A stretch of 64,000 bases of DNA from Amycolatopsis sp. 2-15 (GTDB lineage: Bacteria > Actinomycetota > Actinomycetes > Mycobacteriales > Pseudonocardiaceae): assembly GCF_030285625.1 (NCBI RefSeq), contig NZ_CP127294.1, forward strand, positions 2,614,001-2,678,000, given 5' to 3'. Each line of letters begins with the position of its first letter. The stretch's first letter is position 1. The notes beneath the pieces are model-generated. The model was not told the origin of the DNA and made no database searches. It saw nothing but the letters and a program-made list of their open reading frames with translations. Made by a program: the position numbers and the translations under genes. Positions 50,342-59,807 of the stretch are shown here, one piece after another.

Positions 50342-50962
50342 ATGGAACTGTTGCCGCGGCCCCGGTCCGAACTCGCGCCTGGCGCGGTCCACGTCCCCGA
50401 CTGGCTCGACCTCGACGAACAGCGGTCGCTCGTCGAATCGTGCCGCGGCTGGCGCGGCTACCGCCAGACCCGCCTGCCCAGCGGCGGCGTGATGTCGGTG
50501 CGCATGGTCTGCCTCGGCTGGCACTGGCTCCCGTACCGCTACTCCCGTATCCGCGAGGACGGCTCGCCGGTCGACCCGTTCCCCTCCTGGCTCGGCGACC
50601 TCGGCCGGCGCGCGGTGGCCACGGCGTACGGCGACGGGACCGGCTACGACCCCGACGTCGCCCTCGTGAACTACTACGACGCCACGGCCAAAATGGGCCA
50701 GCACCAGGACAAGGACGAGCGCTCCCTGGAGCCGGTCGTGTCCCTGAGCCTCGGCGACACGTGCGTGTTCCGCTTCGGCAACACCGAAAACCGCAACCGC
50801 CCCTACACCGACCTCGAACTGCGCTCCGGCGACCTGTTCGTCTTCGGCGGCCCCTCGCGCCTGGCGTACCACGGCGTGCCGCGCACCCTGCCCGGCACAT
50901 CGGACCCGGCACTGGGCTTGACCGGGCGGCTCAACCTGACGTTGCGGGTGTCGGGCTTGTGA
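50342..50962 (+). CDS. alkB: AlkB-type Fe(II)/2-oxoglutarate dioxygenase
   Basis: A 206-residue DNA/RNA repair dioxygenase that removes alkyl groups (1-methyladenine, 3-methylcytosine) by oxidation. The iron-binding triad is HQDKDE (HxD) and the distal His in LAYHGVPR. The 2-oxoglutarate Arg lies in GRLNLTLRVSG. The nucleotide-recognition region includes ALVNYYDATAKMGQHQD, close to the AlkB consensus. A strong hairpin occupies the leader. The last 32 bases overlap the end of the convergent pxpC gene. Confidence 0.9.
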   Translation: MELLPRPRSELAPGAVHVPDWLDLDEQRSLVESCRGWRGYRQTRLPSGGVMSVRMVCLGWHWLPYRYSRIREDGSPVDPFPSWLGDLGRRAVATAYGDGTGYDPDVALVNYYDATAKMGQHQDKDERSLEPVVSLSLGDTCVFRFGNTENRNRPYTDLELRSGDLFVFGGPSRLAYHGVPRTLPGTSDPALGLTGRLNLTLRVSGL

Positions 50963-51818
50963 CGTCCAGCGCGAAGCGCACGCGCTGACCGGGCCGCAGT
51001 TGCGCGGCCACGTCGAGGTCGGGTTCGCACACGACGGCGGGCACGGGATAACCGCCGGTCACGGGGTGGTCGGCGAGGAACAGGATCGGCACGCCCGACG
51101 GCGGCACCTGCAGCGCGCCCGGCACGGCGGCTTCCGGAGGGAGTTCCCCGGAGCGCGCGCAGTCGAGCGACGGCCCGTCGAGCCGGACGCCGACGCGGTC
51201 GAGGTCGGCGGTCACCGTGTAAACCGCGGTGACCAAAGTGGACAGTGTCGTCCGCGTGAACCAGTCGAGGCGCGGCCCGGGGGTGACGCGCAGCACCGGC
51301 TCTTCCGGAAGCCGGGCCAGCGGAGCCAGGTCGACGACCGGTTGCCCGGCGACGACATCACCCACTGGGAGCGTCATCCCCGGCGCGAGCGGCGGCGGCC
51401 CGAGCCCACCCATGGTGTCGGTGGCCCGCGCGCCGAGTACCGGCCGCACGTCGAACCCGCCCCGGATGGCGACGTAGCACCGCAGGCCCCGCGTGGCCGT
51501 GCCCAGCACGAGCTCCTCGCCGGCCCGCAGCACGAGGGGTCCGTTCGGTCCGGCCGCCCGCCGGCCGGCTCGCACCTCGACCTCGGCCCCGGTCACGGCG
51601 ACCAACGCGGCTTCGGAGACCCGCAGCCGCAACCCACCGAGCGTCACTTCCAACGCCGCATGCGTCTCGGGGTTGCCGACCAGCCGGTTCGCCAGCCGCA
51701 ACGACGAACGGTCCGCCGCCCCGGATCGCCCGACACCCACCGCGGCGAGCCCGGGCCGGCCCAGATCCTGAACGGTCGCGAAAGGGCCGGTCGCGAGCAC
51801 TTCCACCTTCCCGGTCAT
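50931..51818 (-). CDS. pxpC: 5-oxoprolinase subunit C (biotin-dependent carboxylase-like)
   Basis: A 295-residue subunit of the prokaryotic ATP-dependent 5-oxoprolinase, which with PxpA and PxpB opens 5-oxoproline to glutamate. Family pattern (KipA/AHS2): LATGPFATVQDLGRPGLAAVGVGRSGAADRSSLRLANRLVGNPETHAALEVTLGGL at the N-terminus and GVPILFLADHPVTGGYPVPAVV late in the protein. ATG 51818 overlaps the pxpB stop as TGATG; GTG 51821 is an alternative. Last gene of the operon, converging on alkB with a 32-base overlap. Confidence 0.92.
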   Translation of the reverse strand: MTGKVEVLATGPFATVQDLGRPGLAAVGVGRSGAADRSSLRLANRLVGNPETHAALEVTLGGLRLRVSEAALVAVTGAEVEVRAGRRAAGPNGPLVLRAGEELVLGTATRGLRCYVAIRGGFDVRPVLGARATDTMGGLGPPPLAPGMTLPVGDVVAGQPVVDLAPLARLPEEPVLRVTPGPRLDWFTRTTLSTLVTAVYTVTADLDRVGVRLDGPSLDCARSGELPPEAAVPGALQVPPSGVPILFLADHPVTGGYPVPAVVCEPDLDVAAQLRPGQRVRFALDVTSPTPATSG

Positions 51819-52420
51819 CACGCCGCCTCGAACCGCACGCGCGTGCCCGGTGTGAGCCGGTTGGGCGGGTCGCGCTCCACATCCCAGACCGACACCGACG
51901 TAGTCCCCACCAGGTGCCAGCCGCCGGGGGAAGCCCGCGGATAAACCGCCGAGTACTCGCCCGCGATGGCAACCGAACCGGCGGGCACCCGGGTGCGCGG
52001 CACGGAACGGCGCGGCAGGTGCAGCGCGGGATCCAGCCCCGTCAGGTAAGCGAAACCCGGTGCGAAGCCACAGAACGACACCACGTACGAAGCCGAGCTG
52101 TGCAAGGACACGACCTCCCGCACCGACAACCCCGAAGCCTCCGCGACGTCCACGAGATCCGCCCCGTCGTACCGCACCGGCACGGTGACCGCCTCCGAAG
52201 CGCCGGTAACAACATCCACAGTGGACACCGAGGACAACAACCGGGTCAATGAAGCCACCTCCACCACCGCGGGATCGAACCGCACCAACAGCGTGCGCGC
52301 CGCCGGCACCAGCTCGACCACCCCGACCGGCGGATCCGCCGCCAACGCCGCCTGCAACCCGAGCACGTCCTGAGACTCCACGAGAACCGCGGACCCGCCG
52401 TACGGCAACACGGCCCTCAC
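51818..52420 (-). CDS. pxpB: 5-oxoprolinase subunit B (KipI-like)
   Basis: A 200-residue allophanate-hydrolase-subunit-1-type protein. VELVPAARTLLVRFDP, VPVRYDGADLVDVAEASGLSVREVVSLHSSASYVVSFCGFAPGFAYLTGLDPALHLPRRSVPRTRVPAGSVAIAGEYSAVYP and SPGGWHLVGTT are hallmark blocks of the KipI family. It forms a complex with PxpC. GTG start overlaps the pxpA stop in GTGA. Part of a five-gene overlapping operon. Confidence 0.92.
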   Translation of the reverse strand: MRAVLPYGGSAVLVESQDVLGLQAALAADPPVGVVELVPAARTLLVRFDPAVVEVASLTRLLSSVSTVDVVTGASEAVTVPVRYDGADLVDVAEASGLSVREVVSLHSSASYVVSFCGFAPGFAYLTGLDPALHLPRRSVPRTRVPAGSVAIAGEYSAVYPRASPGGWHLVGTTSVSVWDVERDPPNRLTPGTRVRFEAA

Positions 52421-53166
52421 ACGAACGACTCCACCGTGACCCCCGCGTCCGTCAGCGAAGCCCGGATCCGCCGCGCGATGTCCACAGCCCCCGGCGTATC
52501 ACCGTGCACGCACAGGGAAACCGCACGCAGTTCGAGCTTCCCGCCGTCCACATCGATGACCGAACCCGTCGTCGCCATGGCCGTGGCGCGCGCGGCGACC
52601 TCGTCGGCGTCGTGCAGCACCGCGCCCGGCAGCTTGCGCGACACGAGCCGGCCCTCCGGCGTGTAAGCCCGATCGGCGAAGGCCTCCGCGTACCCCGTGA
52701 CCCCGGCCGCCGAAGCCGCGCGCAGCATCTCCGAGTCCGGCGGGCACAACAGCCCCAACCCGGTGCCGAACTGCCGTACACCCTCCACGAGCGCCGCCGC
52801 CTGCGCCGGATCCACCGCCGCCGTGTTGTAGAGCGCCCCGTGCGCCTTCACGTACTTCACCGAAGACCCCGCCGCGCGCGCGAACGCGTCCAGAGCGCCG
52901 ATTTGGTACAGCACGTCGTCCGTGAGGTCCGCCGGCGAGATGTCCAGCGCCCGCCGGCCGAAACCGGCGAGGTCGCGGTAGCCCACGTGCGCCCCGATCG
53001 TCACGCCGCGCTCGGCCGCGCGGGCGCACACCCGCCGCATCACGCCGGGGTCGCCCGCGTGGAAGCCGCACGCGATGTTCGCGCTGGTCACGATGTCGAG
53101 CATCGCCTCGTCGTCGCCCATCCGCCACGCGCCGAAGCCTTCGCCGAGGTCGCTGTTCAGATCCAT
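52417..53166 (-). CDS. pxpA: 5-oxoprolinase subunit A (LamB/YcsF family)
   Basis: A 249-residue protein starting [40 protein letters not shown], the highly conserved LamB/YcsF opening with likely metal or substrate residues (Asp, His of CGFHAGD). Further blocks: [63 protein letters not shown] and [18 protein letters not shown]. It is the third component of ATP-driven 5-oxoprolinase. The start overlaps the end of the DUF1445 gene by 10 bases. Confidence 0.93.
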   Translation of the reverse strand: MDLNSDLGEGFGAWRMGDDEAMLDIVTSANIACGFHAGDPGVMRRVCARAAERGVTIGAHVGYRDLAGFGRRALDISPADLTDDVLYQIGALDAFARAAGSSVKYVKAHGALYNTAAVDPAQAAALVEGVRQFGTGLGLLCPPDSEMLRAASAAGVTGYAEAFADRAYTPEGRLVSRKLPGAVLHDADEVAARATAMATTGSVIDVDGGKLELRAVSLCVHGDTPGAVDIARRIRASLTDAGVTVESFV

Positions 53167-53945
53167 GTCACTCCCGTCTCGCGTTGGTCCGTCAAGAACA
53201 TGTACCCCGGCGCGTGCGTGATGGCGAACGGTGGCCGCGAAGCCATCACGGCCGCCTGCGGCGTGACACCGCAGGCCCAGAACACCGGCACGTCACCGGG
53301 TTCCAGGTCCACGGCGTCGCCGAAGTCGGGCCGCGCCAGGTCCGCGATGCCCAGCGCCGCCGGGTCGCCGACGTGCAAGGGGGCGCCCGGCAGCGAGGGC
53401 GACGCCGACGTGATCCGCACGGCGTGGTCGAGCAGCTCGGCCGGGGCCGGTCGCATCGTCACCACCAGCGGCCCGTGCAGCCGGCCGGCCGGCGTGCACG
53501 GCCGGTCCGTCATCGCCACGCCGCGCCCCTGCGTCAGGTTCCGCAGGGGCACCCCGCCCGCGACCAGCGGCGCTTCGAACGAGTAGGTGCAGCCGATCGA
53601 GAACGCCACCATGTCGCTGCGCCACAGGCCCGTCGCGTCGCCGACCTCGCCGGTCAGCACCCCGTGGTGCCACACGCGGTAGCGCGGCAGATCGGTGCGC
53701 AGGTCGGCGCCCGGCGCGAGCCGCGAGCCCGGGTCGCCGGGCGGGCTGACGTCGAGCACCGGGCACGCGCGCGGGTTGCGCGCGCAGAACAGCAGCACGT
53801 CGTCGGCCCAGTCGTGCGGCACGGCGATCAGGTTGGCCTGAGCGTAGCCCCGCGCCCAGCCCTCGGTCGGCCGCTCGGTGCCCGCGCGGAAGAGCGCGCG
53901 GGCCTCGGCGGGCGTCAGAGTGGCGGGGTCGCGGAACGTGGTCAT
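53157..53945 (-). CDS. DUF1445 family protein (putative hydro-lyase / D-glutamate-cyclase-like)
   Basis: A 262-residue protein matching the UPF0317/DUF1445 family: [116 protein letters not shown] and [33 protein letters not shown]. The vertebrate D-glutamate cyclase DGLUCY carries the same domain together with another one, which ties the family to 5-oxoproline chemistry. Here it sits inside the pxp operon, which supports a linked role, possibly making 5-oxoproline from an amino acid. The activity of the bacterial protein is not established. Confidence 0.88.
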   Translation of the reverse strand: MTTFRDPATLTPAEARALFRAGTERPTEGWARGYAQANLIAVPHDWADDVLLFCARNPRACPVLDVSPPGDPGSRLAPGADLRTDLPRYRVWHHGVLTGEVGDATGLWRSDMVAFSIGCTYSFEAPLVAGGVPLRNLTQGRGVAMTDRPCTPAGRLHGPLVVTMRPAPAELLDHAVRITSASPSLPGAPLHVGDPAALGIADLARPDFGDAVDLEPGDVPVFWACGVTPQAAVMASRPPFAITHAPGYMFLTDQRETGVTWI

Positions 53946-55207
53946 GACCCGATCCCGGTCAGTTCCCGTCCGCGGGTTTCGGGCAGGCCCAGCAATGCGA
54001 GCGCGGCGATGGCGTACCCGACGGCGCCGAGCGCGATCGCGCCGCCCGCGCCCATGAACCCGACTACCGCGGGGAACGCGGCACCCACCGCGCGCCCGAA
54101 GTTGTACGTGAAGCCCTGGCCTGTCGCCCGCACCTCGGTCGGGTACAGCTCCGCGAGGTACGCGCCGAAGCCGCTGAAGATCGCCGACGTCGAGAAGCCC
54201 AGCGGGAAGCTGATCAGCAGCATGAGGCCGTTGGCGCCGTAGGGCAGCTGCACGAACAGCACGATCAGCACCGCCGACAGCACGGAGAACAACAGGAAGG
54301 TTCGCTTGCGCCCCAACAGGTCCGCGAGGTACCCGCCACAGACGTAGCCGATGAACGCGCCGGGGATCAGCAGCGCGAAGTACCCGCCGGTGCCGACCAC
54401 GGACAGGCCGCGGGCGGTCTTGAGGTACTGGGGCATCCACGTGAACAGCGTGTAGTACCCGCCCTGCACGCCGGTCGCGAGCAGCGCCGCGAACAGCGTG
54501 GTGCGCAGCAGGCCGGGGCGGAAGATGCCGGCGAGCGAACCGCGCGCCTTGGTCTTCAGCCGGCGTTCGGTCACGTGCTCGGCGTCGGACACCCGGCGGC
54601 GCACCCACAGCACGAGCAGCGCCGGCAGCACGCCGACCCAGAACAGCACGCGCCACGCGACGGCGTCGTCGAGCACGCTGAACAGCACCGTGTAGACGAT
54701 CACCAGCAGGCCCCAGCCCACGGCCCACGCGCTCTGCACGAACGCGACGGTCCGGCCGCGGTAGCGTGCCGAGCAGTACTCGGCGACCAGCGCGGCGCCG
54801 ACGGCCCACTCGCCGCCGAAGCCGAGGCCCTGCAAGCCGCGGAACACCAGCAGCGTCTCGAAGTTCGGCGCGAAACCGCAGAGCACCGTGAAGACCGTGT
54901 ACAGCGCGATGGTCAGCTGCAGCGTGCGGACGCGGCCGATGCGGTCGGCCAGCACGCCGGCGCCGATGCCGCCGATCGCGGAGACGACCAGCGTGGTCGT
55001 GCTGAGCAGCCCGGCCTCGCCGGAGGAGATGCCGAAGTAGGCCGTGATGGCCGCCAGGCCGAACGGCAGGGTCTGGTAGTCGAAGGAATCGAGCCCGTAA
55101 CCGCCGAAGGCAGCGAAGAAGGCGCGTTTGCCCTTGGGGCCGAGGGAGCGGAACCACTCGAACGGCCGGGCCGCACTCGTGGTGCCTGCTGTCACGTTCG
55201 TGTTCAT
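53942..55207 (-). CDS. MFS transporter (metabolite:H+ symporter) of the 5-oxoprolinase operon
   Basis: A 421-residue permease with 12 predicted helices. [25 protein letters not shown] at the first helix, [16 protein letters not shown] (the Asp-Arg-x-Gly loop motif), [22 protein letters not shown] and [27 protein letters not shown] place it in the metabolite:H+ symporter group that moves carboxylates. It is the first gene of the operon, overlapping the DUF1445 gene by 4 bases, so it probably imports 5-oxoproline or a related acid. ATG 55207 has GAGG 6 bases ahead. Confidence 0.88.
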   Translation of the reverse strand: MNTNVTAGTTSAARPFEWFRSLGPKGKRAFFAAFGGYGLDSFDYQTLPFGLAAITAYFGISSGEAGLLSTTTLVVSAIGGIGAGVLADRIGRVRTLQLTIALYTVFTVLCGFAPNFETLLVFRGLQGLGFGGEWAVGAALVAEYCSARYRGRTVAFVQSAWAVGWGLLVIVYTVLFSVLDDAVAWRVLFWVGVLPALLVLWVRRRVSDAEHVTERRLKTKARGSLAGIFRPGLLRTTLFAALLATGVQGGYYTLFTWMPQYLKTARGLSVVGTGGYFALLIPGAFIGYVCGGYLADLLGRKRTFLLFSVLSAVLIVLFVQLPYGANGLMLLISFPLGFSTSAIFSGFGAYLAELYPTEVRATGQGFTYNFGRAVGAAFPAVVGFMGAGGAIALGAVGYAIAALALLGLPETRGRELTGIGS

Positions 55208-55269
55208 GGGTACCTCGCAGGGAGAGTTCTCATAGTGGCACGAGTCACATGGCAATCACCGTACGGATC

Positions 55270-55310
55270 GTTCAACAATTCCACAAGTCTCTCATTTTAT
55301 TGTTCTCAAC
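55270..55310. promoter_or_regulatory. Imperfect inverted repeat in the divergent pxp/GntR promoter region
   Basis: GTTCAACAAT (55270-55279) faces ATTGTTCTCAAC (55299-55310) with the same bases in reverse order apart from two mismatches. FCD-type GntR regulators bind AT-rich repeats of this kind. The area is AT-rich compared with the rest of the window. Confidence 0.35.
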
Positions 55311-55318
55311 CCTGCGGC

Positions 55319-55324
55319 TACGCT
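55319..55324 (+). promoter_or_regulatory. -10 box (TACGCT), leaderless GntR promoter
   Basis: TACGCT lies 7 bases before GTG 55332. Confidence 0.5.
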
Positions 55325-55331
55325 GGGCGAC

Positions 55332-56039
55332 GTGGTCACCGACGAGAGCCCGCTGGGCCTGGAAGCCGACCGCGGCCTGCTGAGTCGCACGAGCACCGCG
55401 GAGCGGGTCGCCGGAGTGCTGCGCACGCGCATCTCCGAGGGCTTCTTCCTGCCCGGCAGCCGGCTGTCGGAGCAGGACATCGGCACCGCGCTGGGCGTCT
55501 CGCGCAATACGCTGCGCGAGTCGTTCCGCCTGCTCACGCACGAGCGGCTGCTCACCCACGAGCTCAACCGCGGCGTCTTCGTGCGGGTGCCGACGGTCGA
55601 CGACGTGCGCGACATCTACCGCGTCCGCAAGCTCGTCGAGTGCGCCGCGGTCCGCGGGATCACCGAGCGGCCGGCGTCCTACGACAAGATCGCGGCCACG
55701 GTCGCCGAGGGTGACGAAGCGGCCGAAACCGGCCGTTGGCAGGACCTCGGCACGGCGAACATCCGCTTCCACAGCGAGCTCGTCGCGTTGACCGGCAGCG
55801 AGCGCGTGGTCGAGCTGATGCAGGGGCTCACGGCCGAGCTGCGGCTGGTGTTCCACGTGATGGCCGACCCGCGGCGGTTCCACGAGCGATACCTGCCGCG
55901 CAACCGCGAACTGCTCGGGCCGCTCGGAGAAGGCGACGGCCGGCGCGCGGAAGAGCTGCTCGCGGCTTACCTCTCCGACGCGGAAGCGCAGCTCGTCGAG
56001 GCGTACTCGGAGCGTTCGGTGGACGGCGTGATTTCGTAG
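55332..56039 (+). CDS. GntR family regulator (FadR/FCD subfamily), divergent from the 5-oxoprolinase operon
   Basis: A 235-residue regulator. The winged helix (about residues 22-85) includes RVAGVLRTRISEGFFLPGSRLSEQDIGTALGVSRNTLRESFRLLTHERLLTHELNRGVFV, the GntR consensus. The C-terminal FCD domain contains DIYRVRKLVECAAVRG and an all-helical metal/ligand pocket with likely ligands in NIRFHSELV. It presumably represses the MFS-DUF1445-pxpABC operon in response to a carboxylate such as 5-oxoproline (inference). Confidence 0.88.
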   Translation: MVTDESPLGLEADRGLLSRTSTAERVAGVLRTRISEGFFLPGSRLSEQDIGTALGVSRNTLRESFRLLTHERLLTHELNRGVFVRVPTVDDVRDIYRVRKLVECAAVRGITERPASYDKIAATVAEGDEAAETGRWQDLGTANIRFHSELVALTGSERVVELMQGLTAELRLVFHVMADPRRFHERYLPRNRELLGPLGEGDGRRAEELLAAYLSDAEAQLVEAYSERSVDGVIS

Positions 56040-56550
56040 CTGACGGTAGTGGTCCAAACCGGAGTGCCCGCGGGTCCGCGCCGGGGCGGGATCCGTGTCA
56101 GGGACCCGAAAATCGCCGTTGCCGACGGGAAAGTGTGTGCTGCGCCATGGAAAACGTTTGTCACGAGTTGCGTGTCCGCGACTCAGGAACAGCACTACTT
56201 CCGTCGTAAAAGGGATGAAGCACTTGCTTACATAGCGTGCTTCCGCGCGGATGGACATCCGATTGTGGCCGTTCGGGCCGTCCGTAGTCTGGGTGGTGTC
56301 AAGATCGCGGACACCTGATTAACGTCTTCAGCAGGTCGCGTGAAGCGAATGGCATCCCAGGCCCCGGAACCCCCAGACGGGGCGTGGGCGCCATCGCGAA
56401 GATCGAATCGGGATGGTCGCCCCCAGTGCCCGATCCGGCGTGCGTGGCCAGGAGATGGTGGAGATGGTGGAGCAGCGGCGAACCGTGGTCCCCGGGGGGG
56501 AGATCACGGTTCGCCGTTGCACCATTTCCGGGTCAGTCCACTTCGGATCC
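56040..56550. other. Intergenic region with an inverted repeat, no credible gene
   Basis: About 500 bases. A perfect GAAGCAC-N13-GTGCTTC inverted repeat lies at 56217-56243. The rest shows no conserved coding pattern. The chitinase terminator is at the right end (56476). Confidence 0.4.
56476..56516 (-). terminator. Terminator of the glycoside hydrolase operon
   Basis: A perfect 12-bp stem CGGCGAACCGTG / CACGGTTCGCCG with a 17-base loop that contains a run of seven G. It lies 35 bases after the GH18 stop. Confidence 0.75.
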
Positions 56551-57915
56551 TCAGCCGGCGTAGCGGGCGAACACCTTGGTGTAGTCCCACGGCTGCTGCG
56601 AGACCTTCGAGCAACTGTCGTCCGGACCACCCGTGCACGGCCGGTCGCGGTTGGCCGACCAGAACGTCAGCCGCGCCAGGTGGTGCTGGTTCGCGTAACC
56701 CAGGATGGTGGTGAAGTCTGCCACCGTCACGGTCTCGTTCTGGTCGGTAATGCCGTTCATGGACGAGATGCCCATGTGCCGGTAGGCGTTGTCGTCGGTG
56801 TAGCCGAAGGCGTTCTTGACGACGTTCTTCAGGCCCTCGGCCGCACGCGTGGTGAGCGTGCCCATGTTCTGCCCGGCGCCGCCGAAGTCGAACGGCATGA
56901 TGACCCAGCCGTCGGCCGCGAAGCCGGACTGCGCGGCGCGGTTGACCAGGCTCGAGTCCGGACCGCTGGTGCCGGTGCCGAACGTGAGGTAGATCTTGAT
57001 GCCCGGGTTGTCGACCCGCACGGTCTTCAGCGCGTCGACGGTGCGCTGCTGCACCGTCGGGTCGCTGTATGCGCCGGCCTCGATGTCGATGTCGATCGCC
57101 TTGAGGCCGTAGGCGTTGATCACCTTCTGGTACGCCGACGCGAGCTCACCCGCGGTGGCGCACGAGGACTCCAGCTTGTTGCCGCTGTAGCCGCCGAACG
57201 ACGGGATCACGTCGCCGCCCGCGCCGCGCACGGTGTTGATCGTGCCCTGGTCCACACCGCCGGTGAGCGCACGCGCGCCGTCCCACTGCGGGTTGCAGTA
57301 CCCGTTGGACAGCACGAACGCCAGCGTGAACCACTTCACGCCCGTCGCGTTCACGATCGTCGTCGGGTTCGGCGGCGCGCCCCAGCCGTTGTAGAGGTAC
57401 GGGGCCACGGCCATCGCGCCGGCCGCGGGCGGCGGGGTCGTGTCGCCGCCGCCGGAAGGCGCGGTCCACTTCTGGTTGGCGGTGCCGGTGCACGTCCAGA
57501 TCTGCAGCCGGGTGCCGTCGGCCGAGCTCTGGCCGGTGGCGTCGAGGCACTTGTCGGCCGCGGTGTTCACGATGTCGTGGGCGGCGCTGACCGTCCACTG
57601 CTGCGCGCCGCTGCCGTTGCAGTCGTACAGCTGGACCTTGGCCCCGTCGGTGGTGGCCGCCGACGCCACGTCGAGGCACTTGCCGAGGGCCCGGATCGTG
57701 CCGTCGGAGCCGACGTTCCACTGCTGTGCCGTGGTTCCGTTGCAGCCATGGAGCTGCACGGCCGAGCCGTTGGCGCTGTTCGCGCCGGCGACGTCGACGC
57801 ACTTGCCGCCGAGGCCGGTGATCTGCCCGGTCGCCGCTTGCGCGTTGGCCGGGATGAGGGTGACGGCGGACGCGGCGAGCAGGCCACCGAGCGCCGCGAA
57901 GACTCTTCTTCTCAT
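56551..57915 (-). CDS. Secreted GH18 chitinase with N-terminal CBM13
   Basis: A 454-residue exported enzyme. Signal peptide residues 1-28 (end PANAQAA). Residues about 29-152 form a ricin-B-type CBM13 with three QxW-type repeats, each beginning GKC(V/L)D and ending with a Gln-Gln-Trp or Gln-Lys-Trp motif. The GH18 TIM barrel begins around 165; the catalytic DxDxE is DIDIE at residues 275-279 (Glu279 acid) in LKAIDIDIEAG. AFVLSNGYCNPQWDG and IPSFGGYSG are other conserved strands of the ChiC/ChiD-like bacterial group. Third gene of the operon after GH75 and GH30, with 19 bases spacing. Hydrolyses chitin. Confidence 0.88.
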   Translation of the reverse strand: MRRRVFAALGGLLAASAVTLIPANAQAATGQITGLGGKCVDVAGANSANGSAVQLHGCNGTTAQQWNVGSDGTIRALGKCLDVASAATTDGAKVQLYDCNGSGAQQWTVSAAHDIVNTAADKCLDATGQSSADGTRLQIWTCTGTANQKWTAPSGGGDTTPPPAAGAMAVAPYLYNGWGAPPNPTTIVNATGVKWFTLAFVLSNGYCNPQWDGARALTGGVDQGTINTVRGAGGDVIPSFGGYSGNKLESSCATAGELASAYQKVINAYGLKAIDIDIEAGAYSDPTVQQRTVDALKTVRVDNPGIKIYLTFGTGTSGPDSSLVNRAAQSGFAADGWVIMPFDFGGAGQNMGTLTTRAAEGLKNVVKNAFGYTDDNAYRHMGISSMNGITDQNETVTVADFTTILGYANQHHLARLTFWSANRDRPCTGGPDDSCSKVSQQPWDYTKVFARYAG

Positions 57916-57934
57916 CGGGGACTCCTGGGGAGGG

Positions 57935-59805
57935 TCACGGTGCGGTCCACTTCTGGTTGGCGGTGCCGGTGCACGTCCAGATCTGTGTGCGGGTGCCGTT
58001 GGCCGAGGTGTTGCCGGTGACGTCGAGGCACTTGTTGGCGGCGGTGTTCACGATGTCGCGGGACGAGTTCGCCGTCCATTGCTGCGCGCCGGTGCCGTTG
58101 CAGTCGTACAACTGGACTTTCGAACCGTCCGTTGTGGACGCCGCGTTGACGTCGAGGCACTTGCCCAGCGCGCGGATCGTGCCGTCGGACCCGACGGTCC
58201 ACTGCTGTGCACCCGTGCCGTTGCAGTCGTAGAGGTCGACCGCGGTGCCGTTGGCGCTGTTGGCGCACGCGACGTCGAGGCACTTGCCGCCCAGCCCAGT
58301 GATCTGGCCGGTGCGGCCGGTCGGCGGCGTGGTGGTGCCCCCGCCCGCCTGGGTGCCGGCCCACGTGAACGTGGCCGAGGTGTGGCTCGGCAGCGTGTAG
58401 GTGAACGACTGCCCACCCCAGTTCACGCGCACGCTCTGGTTGCCCGCGGTGGAGTTGTACGCGATGAGCGCCTTGGAACCGTCGGGGTTCTTCCAGGCGA
58501 CGTTGCGCACGGCCGAGGTGTCGTTCGAGTCGATCCGCACCGCGCCCGGCTTCACGAACTTGGTGAGGTGGCCCATCGTGTAGTACTCGACGGTGAAGTC
58601 GACCTGGCCGTTGCGGCCGTCGCCATTGTGGACGGTGATGAGACCGGTGCAGGTGTCACAGCCGCCGTTGTGCGGGTTGTGCGCCTGGTCGATCGCGAGA
58701 CTCCACTTCACGACCGAGCGGCTCCAGTTGCGCGTGTAGTCCACGATGTTGTTCATGTCCTCGGCCTGCTGGTTGCCGATCCAGGTGCCGCCGGAGTGCT
58801 CGGTCGAGTAGGCGTTGACGTTCGGGTACTTGGCGTGCACCGTCGATTGCGTCGAGACGTCGCCCTCGTAGCCGTGCCAGGCGATGCCGCCGAAGTTCGG
58901 GTCGTTGCGCACGGCCGCGTCGTCCACCGTCGGCGCCGCGATCTCGTCGTACTTGTCGGGGTTCCAGTCCAGTGCCAGGACCTTGCTGGACAGCCCCGCC
59001 GAGTGCAGGGCGGGCAGCAGGTTGTTCTTGGTGAAGACCGCCAGCCCCGAGCCGTTCCACTGCGTCGACGGGTAGCCGGGGCAGCAGGTCGGCTCGTTCT
59101 GCACCGACAGGTAGTCGATCGGCACGCCGGCGTTCTGGTAGGCCTGCACGTACTTCACGAAATACTGGGCATAGGCGTTGTAGTACTGGGATTCCAGCCA
59201 GCCCTGGCTGTAGGAGTCGTTGTCCTTCATCCACGGCGGCGGGCTCCACGGCGAAGCCATCACCTTCAGCTGCGGGTTGAGCTGCTTGGCCTGCTTCGTC
59301 AGCGGCAACACGTCGACCTGGTCGTGGGCGATGGAGAAGTGCTGCAGGTTCGGATCGGTCTGCCCGGCGGGCATGTCGTCGTAGGTGTAGCTGTTGCGCG
59401 CCAGGTCCGACGCGCCCATGGGGTTGCGCAGGAAGTCGATGCCGATGCCCGCGTTCGGGTCGAACAGCTTCTGCATGACCTGGCTACGGGTGCTCGCCGA
59501 CAGCAGGTTGCTGGAGTTCATGAGGTAGGCCGCGCTGTCGGTGAAGGACGCGCCCCGCCCTCGAACTGCTGGTAGGTGGTGTTCTCGTTGACGTTGATCG
59601 TTTGCTGGCCGCTGCCGGTGCCGGCCGAGAACGTGATGGGCGTCTGCGGCTCCAGGCCGCGTGTGACATTCACACCCTTGGCGTCGTCGGTGGTGGTGAG
59701 CCAGATGTTCACGGTCTCGTTCGCCGCCTGCGCGGCCGGGACGGCCATTGTGGACAGTGCCAGGGCCGCCGCGCCGAGCAGTGGGATCAGATGGTGTTTG
59801 CGCAT
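57935..59805 (-). CDS. Secreted GH30 glucanase with C-terminal CBM13, frameshifted at about 59,555
   Basis: From ATG 59805 a signal peptide (MRKHHLIPLLGAAALALSTMAVPAAQA) leads to VNENTTYQQFEGG. One G is then missing in the run at 59,553-59,556, and the other frame continues GASFTDSAAYLMNSSNLL, which together give the family's GGGASFTD. Catalytic acid Glu is in LSVQNEPTC and the nucleophile Glu in YSTEHSGGTW. MASPWSPPPWMK and YNAYAQYFVKYVQAY are conserved. The CBM13 (about 500-622) resembles those of its neighbours. This arrangement fits the GH30 subfamily of beta-1,6-glucanases and glucosylceramidase-like enzymes. Repaired length about 624 residues; the break is probably a sequencing error. 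Confidence 0.83.
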
Positions 59806-59807
59806 GC

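Noticed and set aside
56049-56318. 89-codon open frame between the GntR gene and the GH operon
   Set aside because: No ribosome binding site, no codon bias like neighbouring genes and no recognisable domain.
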